Program-made: the position numbers and the translations under genes
Source: a virus
Virus record (IMG/VR): IMGVR_UViG_3300030117_003126
Location: 1,209 to 48,176 of that record
Strand: one strand, 5' to 3'
Length of the DNA stretch: 46,968 bases
The notes under the pieces: model-generated
What the model was told of the DNA's origin: nothing
Databases searched by the model: none
The model's input: only the letters and a program-made list of their open reading frames with translations
In this document: piece after piece, positions 8,394 through 18,375 of the stretch
How positions within the stretch are numbered: the first letter of the stretch is position 1
How the letters are laid out: each line of letters begins with the position of its first letter

Positions 8394-9214
8394 TGGGTGT
8401 TAGTAATTCATTATTTCCAGAAAATCCATTACCAGATGATGGTGTTATTATAGATTCCCCTGTTTTAACCAGTAAAATAAAAGAAGGTTCAGCAACTCAA
8501 ACTAATCCGTTATTATTTTATGATGTTTACCAGGATATAGCACTTGAGCTTCCTGAACAACCAAATATATCAATAGTAAAAGCTGAAGTCAATAAAGTAA
8601 TAAGAAGAGTGAATCACGAAATAGGATTATGGAGACAAATTGTTACTGTATCTCCTTCTACATTTACAACGACAATTGACGGTATGTCGTCTACTGTTAT
8701 AGAATTAGAAACAACAGATGAAATAGAAGATTATGGTCGTTTTAAATTTGGATGGGATTGGGTTGCTGACGAAAAAAGATTACGATTGGATGATAATGTT
8801 GTTGAGGTTGAAGAAGTTTATTTAGAGGATGAAGAATGGACACAAGTTACTTATGAAAAAGTAAAAGACAGTAATAATGCTACTGAAAAATATTGGTCAC
8901 AAGTTGGTCGTTTTATTTATTTTCCAAAAGACTTATCTACATCATCAGAAATTCTTAAGTTAAGATGTAAAAAATCGTATTCTTTTCTTGATAATGTTGT
9001 AGATAAGAAAGCGATAATAGATTTACCAGAAAGTTATAGGCAGTTATTAATCTCTGGAGTTTTATATGCTTTAACATCAAGACCAAAGTATAAAGACCCA
9101 GATATTTTTTCGGTAAATAAAGAAATTTTTGATATGCAACTATTTTCACTAAAGGAACAATATGCAAATCTGGAATCAACATATATGTCAAGAGACATGA
9201 CATACAAATATTAG
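8393..9214 (+). CDS. Putative head-tail adaptor/tail protein (third of the set)
   Basis: A 273-residue protein coupled by TAATG to the upstream gene. A helix (IVKAEVNKVIRRVNHEIGLW) is followed by beta segments with WSQVGRFIYFPKDL, the same adaptor-type signature as the two preceding genes. The C-terminal helices (LPESYRQLLISGVLYALTS) resemble the portal- or ring-contacting helices of such proteins. It is longer than the other two and may be the outermost ring. No catalytic motif is present. Confidence 0.66.
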   Translation: MGVSNSLFPENPLPDDGVIIDSPVLTSKIKEGSATQTNPLLFYDVYQDIALELPEQPNISIVKAEVNKVIRRVNHEIGLWRQIVTVSPSTFTTTIDGMSSTVIELETTDEIEDYGRFKFGWDWVADEKRLRLDDNVVEVEEVYLEDEEWTQVTYEKVKDSNNATEKYWSQVGRFIYFPKDLSTSSEILKLRCKKSYSFLDNVVDKKAIIDLPESYRQLLISGVLYALTSRPKYKDPDIFSVNKEIFDMQLFSLKEQYANLESTYMSRDMTYKY

Positions 9215-9226
9215 TAGGGGTTCACA

Positions 9227-11887
9227 ATGACTGATTTTTTAAAAGGTAACACACCAGCCACAATATACAAACGATTATTAAGTGTAGGGGGTGCTGCCGA
9301 CCACGCAGGACTAACTTCATCTTTAAAAGCTATTTTTACAGACGATGGAGCAGGGAGTAGTAATGCTTCTTCATTTAAATTGTCTACAACAGCTTTAAGA
9401 ATGGAATCATCGAATCAGTTAAGGTTTCGTGACGATGCAATATATATATATAGTTCTGGTGACACCATATTAAATCTTGTTGCAGATGGTGAAATTGATT
9501 TAGCGACAGCAACAATCGATATTAATGCTACTACTACTTGTACTATAGATAATACGAATACCAGTAATGGTGTTGCGATTAATACAGCAACAAGTGGAAG
9601 TCCTGTATCAATTGGTCACTCTACATCAGAGACAACCGTAAATGATAATTTAACGGTAACTGGTACAACGGCACATACTGGTGTAGTAACGATGGCGAGT
9701 GGTGTTAAATTACAGTTTGTTGATGGAAATGAATATTTATCTGGTGATAGTACAAATTTAACTCTTGGTTCTTCTGCCGATATTAATTTAACTGCAACAT
9801 CTGATGTTAATGTTCCTGCTAATGTAGGTCTTACTTTTGGTGACGATGGTGAGAAGATTGAAGGTGATGGAACAAATTTAGCAGTTGTAAGTAGTGGTGC
9901 ATTAAACCTTACTGGTGCGGCTGCATCAACATGGAAAACAACAGCAGGAACTATATTAATTGATTCTGAGGCGGCTGCGGTAACTGTAGATGGTCATGGT
10001 GGTGTAAATATTGCTGGAACAAATGGTTCAGAAGTAGACATTACAACGACAGGTGCAGTAGACATTAATTCTGGTTCATTCACATTAGATGGAGCAGACT
10101 TATCTATAGATGGTACGGATGATTCAAATGTGACCGTTACTGGTTCAGGAAAAGATTTAACATTATCTGTAGCTGGTGGTGGTACACAGCAATTAATTAT
10201 GTCTTCTGCTGGGACAGCTTCAAATGCAGTTGTTATTGAATCAACAGCTGGTGGAATAGACATATTAGCTTCTGGAGCTGCTGGTGGTGAAGATATTGAT
10301 ATTGTAGCAACTGGTTCATCTGTAAATATTTCATCATCTGAAGATGTTGCGAATGCGATTGTATTGAATGCGAGTGCTGGTGGTATTGATATTACTGCTG
10401 GAAGTGCTGAAGATATAGATATAACTGGTGGTGGTGGTGTAAATATTACATCTACAGAAAATGCAGCTGGTTCTATTACCCTTCATGCTAATGGTGGTAC
10501 AAGTGAAACAATCAAAATTCACGCTGACCAAAGTACATCTGCTAATTCAATTAGAATATTATCTGATTTGGGTGGTATAAGCCTTCAGTGTGGTAAGACT
10601 GGTGCAATTACAAACATGGCTTCTGATAGTTCTTCGGATGTTGCGGCTGCTTCTGTAAGGTTAGCGACAGAAACTGCTGATGTTGACATTGTTATTGGTC
10701 ATACAACTTCAGATGTTTTAATTCAAGATAATTTAAAAGTTGGTGGAGACCTTCATGTCGTTGGTTCACAGGCTTATGGTGCATTAACTATCTCACACGC
10801 TTCTGATACAGTTCTAACTCTGGATAATCAAGAACAAAGTGATGCGGATGGTGCAAGACATAATACAATAAAATTTACTGGTGAAAAAGGGAGTGGTGTT
10901 AGTGTCGATGATATGGCACAGATTGTTGTTGCACACGATGGTTCTTCTGCTGATGAAAAAGGATATATTGATTTTAGAACAAATGAGGGTTCTCAGGGTA
11001 CTTCACCATCTTCTGCCTTAAAACTTTCTGCTGACAATACAGCAACATTTTCTGGTGCATTAACAGTTGGTTCTAATACGATTACTTGTGGTAGGGTAGA
11101 TGCAGATAATATAAGACTTGATGCTACTACAATTTATACAACGAGTTCTAATGCTGACCTTGGAATATCTCCAAATGGTACTGGTGGAATAATGGCATTA
11201 AATACAAATGCCCCTGGTGATTATTCAATTGGTCTTGGTAATGGGGCTAATGCAAGTGGAAGTTATGCTTTTGCAGTTGGTAGAAGTGCTGTTGCAAGTG
11301 GAACTGATAGTGTATCTATTGGTGATTCAAACACGGCTTCGGCTGCGAATGCGATAGCAATTGGGGATGGTTGTACTTCAAACGCTGCCAATGCAATAGC
11401 GATTGGGAAAGGAAATACTGCATCAAATACTAACTCTGTGGCTTTAGGGATAAATAATGCATCAGATAGGAAAGCTGAAATTTCATTTGCCGCAGGTAGT
11501 AATGTTTCTGCTGGAGATACAAGGGCTTCATTTTTCCACGACTTTGACCGTCATGCAATTTCGAGTTCTTGGCAAAATATTGACGCTAAACAAGGTGGAA
11601 TTACACTTCCATCAGATGGTGTTGCTTGTGGCACAACTTGGATTGTTGGTAGTTCTACTGGGGCGGCATTAACTATAGGTTTTAAAATTGATTGGTTAGC
11701 AGAAAACGATGGTGGAACATACGCTATAGTTCAACAAACTTTAACATCGTTAGATAGTGAAGATACTTCTATAAATGCCCAAATGGCGATTAGTAGTGAT
11801 AAAATTGTCGCTCAAGTTACTGATGCGGCTATAACAACAACTATGGCATGGTCGGTTAGCACTCATTTAGTTCAACATAACTACTAA
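9227..11887 (+). CDS. Second large beta-repeat fibre protein
   Basis: An 886-residue Gly/Ser/Thr-rich fibre. Residues 110-470 contain short beta repeats around VDIN, ITAG and TGSG units. The segment near residues 670-760 holds YadA-head style repeats such as SVSIGDSN, AIAIGDGC, AIAIGKGN and SVALG. The last 90 residues form a distinct end domain (TWIVGSSTGAALTIGFKIDW) without the S74 signature, so this fibre does not self-cleave. The start has an AGGGG site. It lies between connector and large tail genes and is probably a tail fibre or tail-side adhesin. Confidence 0.85.
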   Translation: MTDFLKGNTPATIYKRLLSVGGAADHAGLTSSLKAIFTDDGAGSSNASSFKLSTTALRMESSNQLRFRDDAIYIYSSGDTILNLVADGEIDLATATIDINATTTCTIDNTNTSNGVAINTATSGSPVSIGHSTSETTVNDNLTVTGTTAHTGVVTMASGVKLQFVDGNEYLSGDSTNLTLGSSADINLTATSDVNVPANVGLTFGDDGEKIEGDGTNLAVVSSGALNLTGAAASTWKTTAGTILIDSEAAAVTVDGHGGVNIAGTNGSEVDITTTGAVDINSGSFTLDGADLSIDGTDDSNVTVTGSGKDLTLSVAGGGTQQLIMSSAGTASNAVVIESTAGGIDILASGAAGGEDIDIVATGSSVNISSSEDVANAIVLNASAGGIDITAGSAEDIDITGGGGVNITSTENAAGSITLHANGGTSETIKIHADQSTSANSIRILSDLGGISLQCGKTGAITNMASDSSSDVAAASVRLATETADVDIVIGHTTSDVLIQDNLKVGGDLHVVGSQAYGALTISHASDTVLTLDNQEQSDADGARHNTIKFTGEKGSGVSVDDMAQIVVAHDGSSADEKGYIDFRTNEGSQGTSPSSALKLSADNTATFSGALTVGSNTITCGRVDADNIRLDATTIYTTSSNADLGISPNGTGGIMALNTNAPGDYSIGLGNGANASGSYAFAVGRSAVASGTDSVSIGDSNTASAANAIAIGDGCTSNAANAIAIGKGNTASNTNSVALGINNASDRKAEISFAAGSNVSAGDTRASFFHDFDRHAISSSWQNIDAKQGGITLPSDGVACGTTWIVGSSTGAALTIGFKIDWLAENDGGTYAIVQQTLTSLDSEDTSINAQMAISSDKIVAQVTDAAITTTMAWSVSTHLVQHNY

Positions 11888-11900
11888 GATAGGAGAGTAA

Positions 11901-14900
11901 ATGGCTAAAAGGGCATTACCTCTCCTTACGGGTGGGCTAAACGATGTAGCCAGACCTGATATGATTGACAGTTCTCAACTTCAAGAATGTTTAAATTATG
12001 AGATTACTGGTGATGGGATATTAAAACGAAGAACAGACCAAGGTGAATTTGATGTAGATTTAAACACAAGATTAGGTGAATTATTTAGCGAAGTTTTATC
12101 TATATCTGAACCATATTATTTTGTAACAGATATTGACCTTGTTAATTCAAATGATTACACACTAAATACCGACTATATAATACTTGCATTTGGCATTACA
12201 TCAGAAAATGTATACGAAATGCATACACTTTATAAGGTAAAATTGTCCGATGGTAGTGATTATTGGACAAATATAGCGCAGTTCAATTCTGATGAAGAAG
12301 TTACATTAAATACTTTATTATTAAATTCAGAAATAGTATATACATCTGAATCAGATGTTAAATTTACCATTGCAGATGATAGAATTATAATTACAGATAA
12401 TGTTAATAATGCACACTTTGTAACCATCGATATAGATGGTTTTTTTCAAGCATCTAAGTTAGGCATACCAGCCCCTAAAAATAAACCACGAATTTCAAAT
12501 TTGACTGTATGGGATGCTTCTTTATTTGAAGAAGTTTCTACAAATGCAAGGTTATCTCAAGTTGGTTTATTTCAATGTGTTTATACTGCTGTTACCGAAG
12601 CCGGAGATGAAAGTAATCCTTCTCCATTGTCGGACACATTAGATATGCAGTTTTTTAAATTAGATGCAAATGGAGCTGAGGAAAGGTGGATTGATAATGT
12701 TGAGATTACAGATTTATCTATACCAGATATTTCAGAAAATGATTTAAAAAGTTTAAAATATTTTAAAGTTTATATGCGTGTAATAAGATATTCCGCTGGT
12801 AAAGAGCTTCAAACATTAGACCTTACAGAACGATTTGAAATAATTGATAAAAAAAATAAAAGTGGGGCAACTGGTAATAAATATAAATTAACAGTTGAAG
12901 TTTCACCTGGTGATACTGCAAGTTATGAAAATGATATTGCACCTGTTTCTAAAACGGCTGCATCTCTCGGTGGTGTTACTATGGTTGGTAATGTTCAAAC
13001 AAAAATATCTTTTCCATTTGATTTTAAATATTTCCATAAAATAACAATAGACAATAAAGATAATAATAATTATGTAGATGGGATTGTTAAAATAAGATTG
13101 TACGATAAAGATTCTGTTGATTCCAATGCAATAGAAAATTTTACTGTAGGTGATTTTTTTACAGATACGGGAAGTACAAAAAATACAAATCATATTCGTT
13201 TTTATGATACAGATTTAACCACTCCATTAATGGTTTGTTTTGGTAAAACTATTCAAGGCTCGCTAGATGTTAATAATTATGTAGATTTATTTATAAAAAT
13301 TCCTTTGTTAGTGGCTTCTACTCCTCATATAATTTATCTTTGTTGGACTAATCAAGATGAAATGGATAATTATAATGGTGTTTTAGACTCCTATAATGAT
13401 TTAGTTCATGCTGACGATAGTTGGGAAGGTAATGTTGGTATTCATTACGGAAGATTTCATCAAACTGGAAGTGACCTTTTTTCAAGGCAACAAGTTTGGA
13501 ATAATAGTCGTGTTATGGATTCTTCTTGTAAGGTTGTTAGCCCTCAAGAATTTGCAATTTCAGGTCAGGGTGCATTAAATAAAGCGAATAGTAATATATA
13601 TGGAGACCTTTCTAATGTTGGTTCTTCAAGTTCTCTTGGCTCATCTTTGCCACAATTTGAAAATTTTCCAAATTTAAAAATAGGAAATCAAAGTTATAAG
13701 ACATCACAATATACTGGTGAGATAAAATACACTTTTAACTACACAGATTCTCAAAGTCAAACCGCTCCAAAAATAAACTTTAGAAAAGGATATTTTTCAT
13801 TTACATTAAGTTTTATACCAAGTGAGGTGTACGATAATCAAAGAGTTGCTGTGTTTAGTAGGTTGGAAGATAGTATTAATTTTTTTGGGATTGGATTAAG
13901 TAACCAGCGTACTGATTCACAACTTGATTGGGTGTTTCATGTTAATACTTCTACTATTGATTTTAATACTGATTTAAGTTCAATAATACTTTCTTCCAGT
14001 GGAAATCATAATTCTAATATACCTACTTATGAAATAGATGATGAATTACGTTATTCATATAATGTTTTTTTATCATGGGAAATTGGTTCTGGAAATAATG
14101 ATGAAGTTAAAGTGAGATTTTTTTTATATGATGTTTCTAAAGATTTTTCAAAAGACACTACTAATGCTGGAATAACTTTTATGGAAACAGATGATATGTT
14201 TTCTGAATTCAATACGAATCCAATGAGTGGTGTTTTTGATGAGTGCAGTGTGTTTGAAGCGATTAGTCAACCTACACATTCAGATGTTTATATAGATAAT
14301 ATATTGTTAGTTAACGATGAGTTTGTCGATGATGAAAACAGAGTATATCAATTATGGAACTTTCAACCAATGTATGAAAATATTATAGGGTATAAATGGA
14401 CAGATAACTCTGTAAATAATAATATTGATTTTGATGAAACAGAAGAATCTAAATATAAATCAAATAGGAATATGGTCAAATGGACAGATGTAAATGGCAA
14501 GTCATTTCCTGATTTATTTTTTAAAAAAGTAAGAGAGCCAGTTGTGAAAATAATGCCAGCACCATCATTCTTGCAATTTGAGTATCAGAACACATTTATT
14601 ATTTTTACTCGTAATAGTATAAATAGATTTGTACTGCAAGGTTCTGCAAGTGGTTGGAGTGGTTCATCTAATTCGTTGATTGAAGAAAAACAACAATATG
14701 GTCTTTTATCTGAAAAATCATTAGTAAGGGCTGGGGATGCACTATTTTGGTTAAGTGAAGTTGGTGTTGTTAAATGGGATGGAAATCAAGGGTTACAGCT
14801 TATAACCAAGAATATACTCAATGTTCCAATAAAGTCCTCGTTATTCGGCTATTATGTGCCTTTAAACAACCAATATGTACTGCATGATACATCTGATAGT

Positions 14901-15347
14901 ATTAGTTATGTATATCACATTGATAGAAATGCCTGGACTAAGTTTAGTGGATTAGATGTAAAACAATCTATTACTCTTACTGGTGGCAGTCAATTGGAGA
15001 ATATTAATTTATATTTGAAAGAAAATTCACCTTCGATAGATTCTTACCCAACAGACACATATACAACAAGTAATTCAAATATCAAAACAAAAAATATGTT
15101 TTTTGAAAAAGGAACATTGAAACGAATGAAATCTGATTATACTGGTTCTGATAAAGAACTTCAATCTATAGTAGAAAATATGAATGGAACAGAAAAAATA
15201 CATTCTGTTAATTCTGATTCAGATGATTGGAGAGGTGTACCATTAGGAAAAAATAGAGGGAAATCAGTTTCATTTAGAATTAATAACGCAGATACTATTT
15301 CATCAATTATGTATGATTTAGATATAGAATCAGAGGTTAAAGTATAA
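11901..15347 (+). CDS. Large tail hub protein (tail-tubular-B / P22 gp10-like)
   Basis: A 1148-residue protein that begins like the gp10/tail-tubular-B group (MAKRALPLLTGGLNDVARP). An insertion from about residue 370 to 800 contains FKYFHKITIDNKDNNN and later strands that resemble DUF2341/lectin-like beta sandwiches. The C-terminal third returns to the hub pattern, with QFEYQNTFIIFTRNSI, EEKQQYGLLSEKSLV and DALFWLSEVGVVKWDG. In this family the protein plugs the connector and anchors fibres. The insertion makes it much longer than the usual 470-800 residues and may bind carbohydrate. It has a strong AGGAGAG site and ends with a TAATG junction. Confidence 0.72.
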   Translation: MAKRALPLLTGGLNDVARPDMIDSSQLQECLNYEITGDGILKRRTDQGEFDVDLNTRLGELFSEVLSISEPYYFVTDIDLVNSNDYTLNTDYIILAFGITSENVYEMHTLYKVKLSDGSDYWTNIAQFNSDEEVTLNTLLLNSEIVYTSESDVKFTIADDRIIITDNVNNAHFVTIDIDGFFQASKLGIPAPKNKPRISNLTVWDASLFEEVSTNARLSQVGLFQCVYTAVTEAGDESNPSPLSDTLDMQFFKLDANGAEERWIDNVEITDLSIPDISENDLKSLKYFKVYMRVIRYSAGKELQTLDLTERFEIIDKKNKSGATGNKYKLTVEVSPGDTASYENDIAPVSKTAASLGGVTMVGNVQTKISFPFDFKYFHKITIDNKDNNNYVDGIVKIRLYDKDSVDSNAIENFTVGDFFTDTGSTKNTNHIRFYDTDLTTPLMVCFGKTIQGSLDVNNYVDLFIKIPLLVASTPHIIYLCWTNQDEMDNYNGVLDSYNDLVHADDSWEGNVGIHYGRFHQTGSDLFSRQQVWNNSRVMDSSCKVVSPQEFAISGQGALNKANSNIYGDLSNVGSSSSLGSSLPQFENFPNLKIGNQSYKTSQYTGEIKYTFNYTDSQSQTAPKINFRKGYFSFTLSFIPSEVYDNQRVAVFSRLEDSINFFGIGLSNQRTDSQLDWVFHVNTSTIDFNTDLSSIILSSSGNHNSNIPTYEIDDELRYSYNVFLSWEIGSGNNDEVKVRFFLYDVSKDFSKDTTNAGITFMETDDMFSEFNTNPMSGVFDECSVFEAISQPTHSDVYIDNILLVNDEFVDDENRVYQLWNFQPMYENIIGYKWTDNSVNNNIDFDETEESKYKSNRNMVKWTDVNGKSFPDLFFKKVREPVVKIMPAPSFLQFEYQNTFIIFTRNSINRFVLQGSASGWSGSSNSLIEEKQQYGLLSEKSLVRAGDALFWLSEVGVVKWDGNQGLQLITKNILNVPIKSSLFGYYVPLNNQYVLHDTSDSISYVYHIDRNAWTKFSGLDVKQSITLTGGSQLENINLYLKENSPSIDSYPTDTYTTSNSNIKTKNMFFEKGTLKRMKSDYTGSDKELQSIVENMNGTEKIHSVNSDSDDWRGVPLGKNRGKSVSFRINNADTISSIMYDLDIESEVKV

Positions 15348-17224
15348 TGGCTTGGCAATTATTAGCGGCAGCATTACCAGCCGCAGCAAAAGTAGCAGGA
15401 ACTGCACTATCAAAACCAAAAGAAGAAGATTTTAAACCACAGACAGATTACATGAAAAAATATCTATCTTATTTACGAGGTAGAACCGCAGATAGAGAAG
15501 TGGCTCACATGGCAATGCAACCAGCATTAAGAGTTGCTGGGAGACAAGGTAGACAAGCACAGCGTCAAGTTGGATATGATGTCGCTCAATCTGGTCTTGA
15601 AGGAAGTGGAATAGAAGCTCAAATGAGATTATCAGCTGGTCAACAAACACAAGATGCATTGGCGACTGCAACTGATAAAGCTGTTGCGGCTCAAACGGCT
15701 GAAACGGCAAGGGTTGGTGAAAAGGCTGCTGGTATAACTGCACAAATACAAGCAGAGGAAGCGAGAGCAGACCAGGCATTCAAAACAGCTACATCAAATT
15801 GGAAAAAACAAATGGCTTCAGATATTATTGGTGGGGTGGCTTCGGTTGCATCTGCTGGTATGACTCAATATGGACAAAATATTGAAGGGTTTAATCAAGC
15901 GAAAATGGCTGGTGCAATTGGGTCTGATGTAACATACGACCAATTTAAACAACAAGCAAAAACTGGTGTTGTTAAAGGTGTAGAAGAATTAGGTTTATCT
16001 GATAGGCAATTAGAAAATGTAAGTCCAGCAACTTACGCACAATATCTTGGTGCAAATGAACAATTAGTAAATGATTTAAGACTTAGTTCACGATATTTAG
16101 GTGGAGATGCAGGTGTTAAAAAGTTAATGGAACAAGGATATAAACCTGAACAAATTGCAAGAATAGGTAAAGAATCTCATGAAATATATGTAAATAATAT
16201 TGGAAAAGTTGATGATGCAACAATAAGTCGTGCAGTTGGTTTTCCAGTTCAAACTAATCCTGGTTTAGATGATGTAATAACTTCGATGAGTCAAGACAAT
16301 AGCGCTACTGTAACACCTCCAACTACAACTAACGTAACACCTTCAACTACAAATAACGTAACAACAGTAGACCCAAGTAAAACAACAAAAGAAGTAATAG
16401 ATAAGGTAGTAACAGACCCAGTAGTAACAGACCCAGTAGTAACAGACCCAGCAACAACAACTACAGTAACAACAGAACCAGTAGAAACAGAATCAGCAAA
16501 ACTAGCAAAAAAAGGTAAAGAAGCTGGAGATTTTGCAAGAGAAGAAATGAAAAAGAAAGGAAAAGGAAAAATTATTGAAACATGGGAAGATAGAGAAATA
16601 GCAAAAATTCAAAGTTTGATTGCTGAAGGTGAAGAAAAAGAAAAAAGAAAAGAAACAACAGAAAAAGTATTAGCTAGGGGGGCTAAAAGAGCTGAACAAA
16701 AAGCGTTAAAAGGTCGTGTAATGGACATTAATCGCAAGGGTAAAGATTATAAAGTTGTTGTTGATGACGTAGACCTTGAAAATGATAAAATAACCTTTAC
16801 GCATACTGGTGGTAAATTTACAAATAAAAAAAGAACGGTAAGTCTTGACAAATTTGATGAGTATCGTGGTGTTACTAATATGGCAAATAAAAAAATAGAC
16901 CCAATATTTTCAACGGTACAAAAATTTGAACAAGGAGATAGGTCTAAAAGGCATAATAATATAGGTGCTGTAGTTTGGACTGAAAACTTACAAAAAAAAC
17001 ATCCTAAAATGGAAAAAGGTGATTCTTTTGTAGATAGAGATGGAGTGACAAGATATACTGCAAAATTTCCAGATAAAGAAACTGGTGACAGGATAAATAG
17101 ACAAATTATGCAAGAGATGCTTGAATCAGTTGGTGGAGATACTGCAAAGTTTTATGCACGATGGTCTGGTTTACCTGAAAATAGCGAAACAGTCCAAAAC
17201 TTTGTTAAAGAAGTAGGGGGCTAA
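15347..17224 (+). CDS. Internal virion (ejection) protein with lysozyme-like C-terminus
   Basis: A 625-residue protein. It opens with a hydrophobic Ala-rich helix (AWQLLAAALPAAAKVAGTAL) and an Ala/Gln-rich helical region (about 40-160), typical of proteins packed in the head and ejected with DNA. Residues 320-385 are a low-complexity Thr/Pro/Val linker with tandem repeats. The region 390-470 is very Lys/Glu-rich. The last 100 residues include KFEQGDRSKRHNNIGAVVW, similar to muramidase-like E...NNPG signatures, and could open peptidoglycan during entry. The start forms TAATG with the upstream gene. Confidence 0.7.
   Translation: MAWQLLAAALPAAAKVAGTALSKPKEEDFKPQTDYMKKYLSYLRGRTADREVAHMAMQPALRVAGRQGRQAQRQVGYDVAQSGLEGSGIEAQMRLSAGQQTQDALATATDKAVAAQTAETARVGEKAAGITAQIQAEEARADQAFKTATSNWKKQMASDIIGGVASVASAGMTQYGQNIEGFNQAKMAGAIGSDVTYDQFKQQAKTGVVKGVEELGLSDRQLENVSPATYAQYLGANEQLVNDLRLSSRYLGGDAGVKKLMEQGYKPEQIARIGKESHEIYVNNIGKVDDATISRAVGFPVQTNPGLDDVITSMSQDNSATVTPPTTTNVTPSTTNNVTTVDPSKTTKEVIDKVVTDPVVTDPVVTDPATTTTVTTEPVETESAKLAKKGKEAGDFAREEMKKKGKGKIIETWEDREIAKIQSLIAEGEEKEKRKETTEKVLARGAKRAEQKALKGRVMDINRKGKDYKVVVDDVDLENDKITFTHTGGKFTNKKRTVSLDKFDEYRGVTNMANKKIDPIFSTVQKFEQGDRSKRHNNIGAVVWTENLQKKHPKMEKGDSFVDRDGVTRYTAKFPDKETGDRINRQIMQEMLESVGGDTAKFYARWSGLPENSETVQNFVKEVGG
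16406..16450 (+). repeat. Tandem 15-bp repeat, three perfect copies
   Basis: GTAGTAACAGACCCA occurs three times head to tail (16406-16420, 16421-16435, 16436-16450) inside the internal virion gene. Each copy codes for VVTDP, so gain or loss of copies keeps the frame. It makes a flexible linker whose length may vary between strains. Confidence 0.9.
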
Positions 17225-17226
17225 TT

Positions 17227-18375
17227 ATGGCTAACGGACAACAACAACAATCTGTAGTTACTAATCAACAACAAGGGGTAACTCAACAACAACAAGGGGC
17301 AACTCAACAACAACCAAACCTATATCAGACCATAACATCAATGAACCCACAGCAAATGTTGGAATTAAAGGGTAAGATAAAAACAATACAAAACACAGAT
17401 GAAATTAGGCGAAACATTGGTGACGTTAGGGCTTTGCAAATGTTTAAAAATATTAAGGCTGGTAAAGAGACTATGGAATCTGCAATTGAGAAATCAAAAA
17501 CAATGATGTCTCCTATAAGTAGAGAAATAGATAATACATATTTTCAAGAGGGTATGACGGCAGATAGATTTTCAGAATTAAGAATAAAACATGAAGCAGG
17601 TTGGAGTAATACTGATAGAAATAGATTTATGACATTATGGAATAGTTTAAGAAGCAGAGAAGATGCCGAATTAAGGGCTGAAATTGCAAGTAGTAAAGCC
17701 ACATCAAAAAGACAAAAAGCAATTAATGACGTACAACAAGCAAATACAAAGTATCAATTATTAGGTCAAAATGATTATGTAAATATGATAGGCAATATTG
17801 ATGAAATTGTAAATTTTACTCCTGAAGAAACAGAAGAAGAAGTAATTGAAATGGTGGAAGGTGTTGCAACAGTTACTGGTACAAGAAAGGTTGGTGGTAA
17901 ACCTGGAAAAGTAAAAGATGTAGAACAATACAATTTAGCCCTTGAGTCACTTCAACAACTTATAACTCAAGATTTAAAAGGGAATGCTAAAGATATAACT
18001 AGTCAAATGAAAATGAATGAATATTTAAACATTATTGCAATGAATGTTCCAGATGAATTTATAAATGATATGGATGGTTACATTATAGATGGTCAATTTC
18101 TTCCAATCCCTGAAAAAGAGATGTCACCAGCAAAGAAAAGATGGTATCTTGCTCAACAATTCCAAAACACATTAGTACAAGCAAGAAATCATACCGCTTA
18201 TATACTAAATGAAGAACAAATGAATGAATTAGTGGCTGTTCCAGCAAGTGGGTATTCAGAACCAGATAATCAAGAAGGTGGTGTTACTGAGGTACAAAGA
18301 AAAATGTCTGATGGTAAAATTGCAATATTTGATGCAGACACTAAACAGTTTATAAGATATCAAGAAGATGAGTAA
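17227..18375 (+). CDS. Internal virion protein with Gln-rich N-terminus
   Basis: A 382-residue protein whose first 35 residues are Gln-rich repeats (QQQQ, TNQQQGV, TQQQQGA). The rest is helical and charged, with ITSMNPQQMLELKGKIKTI and later PAKKRWYLAQQFQN. No enzymatic motif is visible. It sits between two ejection-type genes, 2 bases after one and overlapping the other by 8 bases, so it is probably the middle member of a set of three ejected proteins, as in T7 or P22. The repeat-rich DNA at the start could expand or contract. Confidence 0.68.
   Translation: MANGQQQQSVVTNQQQGVTQQQQGATQQQPNLYQTITSMNPQQMLELKGKIKTIQNTDEIRRNIGDVRALQMFKNIKAGKETMESAIEKSKTMMSPISREIDNTYFQEGMTADRFSELRIKHEAGWSNTDRNRFMTLWNSLRSREDAELRAEIASSKATSKRQKAINDVQQANTKYQLLGQNDYVNMIGNIDEIVNFTPEETEEEVIEMVEGVATVTGTRKVGGKPGKVKDVEQYNLALESLQQLITQDLKGNAKDITSQMKMNEYLNIIAMNVPDEFINDMDGYIIDGQFLPIPEKEMSPAKKRWYLAQQFQNTLVQARNHTAYILNEEQMNELVAVPASGYSEPDNQEGGVTEVQRKMSDGKIAIFDADTKQFIRYQEDE

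Noticed and set aside
10334-10531. Frames opposite the fibre genes
   Set aside because: They are by-products of Thr/Gly-rich repeat coding on the + strand and have no ribosome sites.
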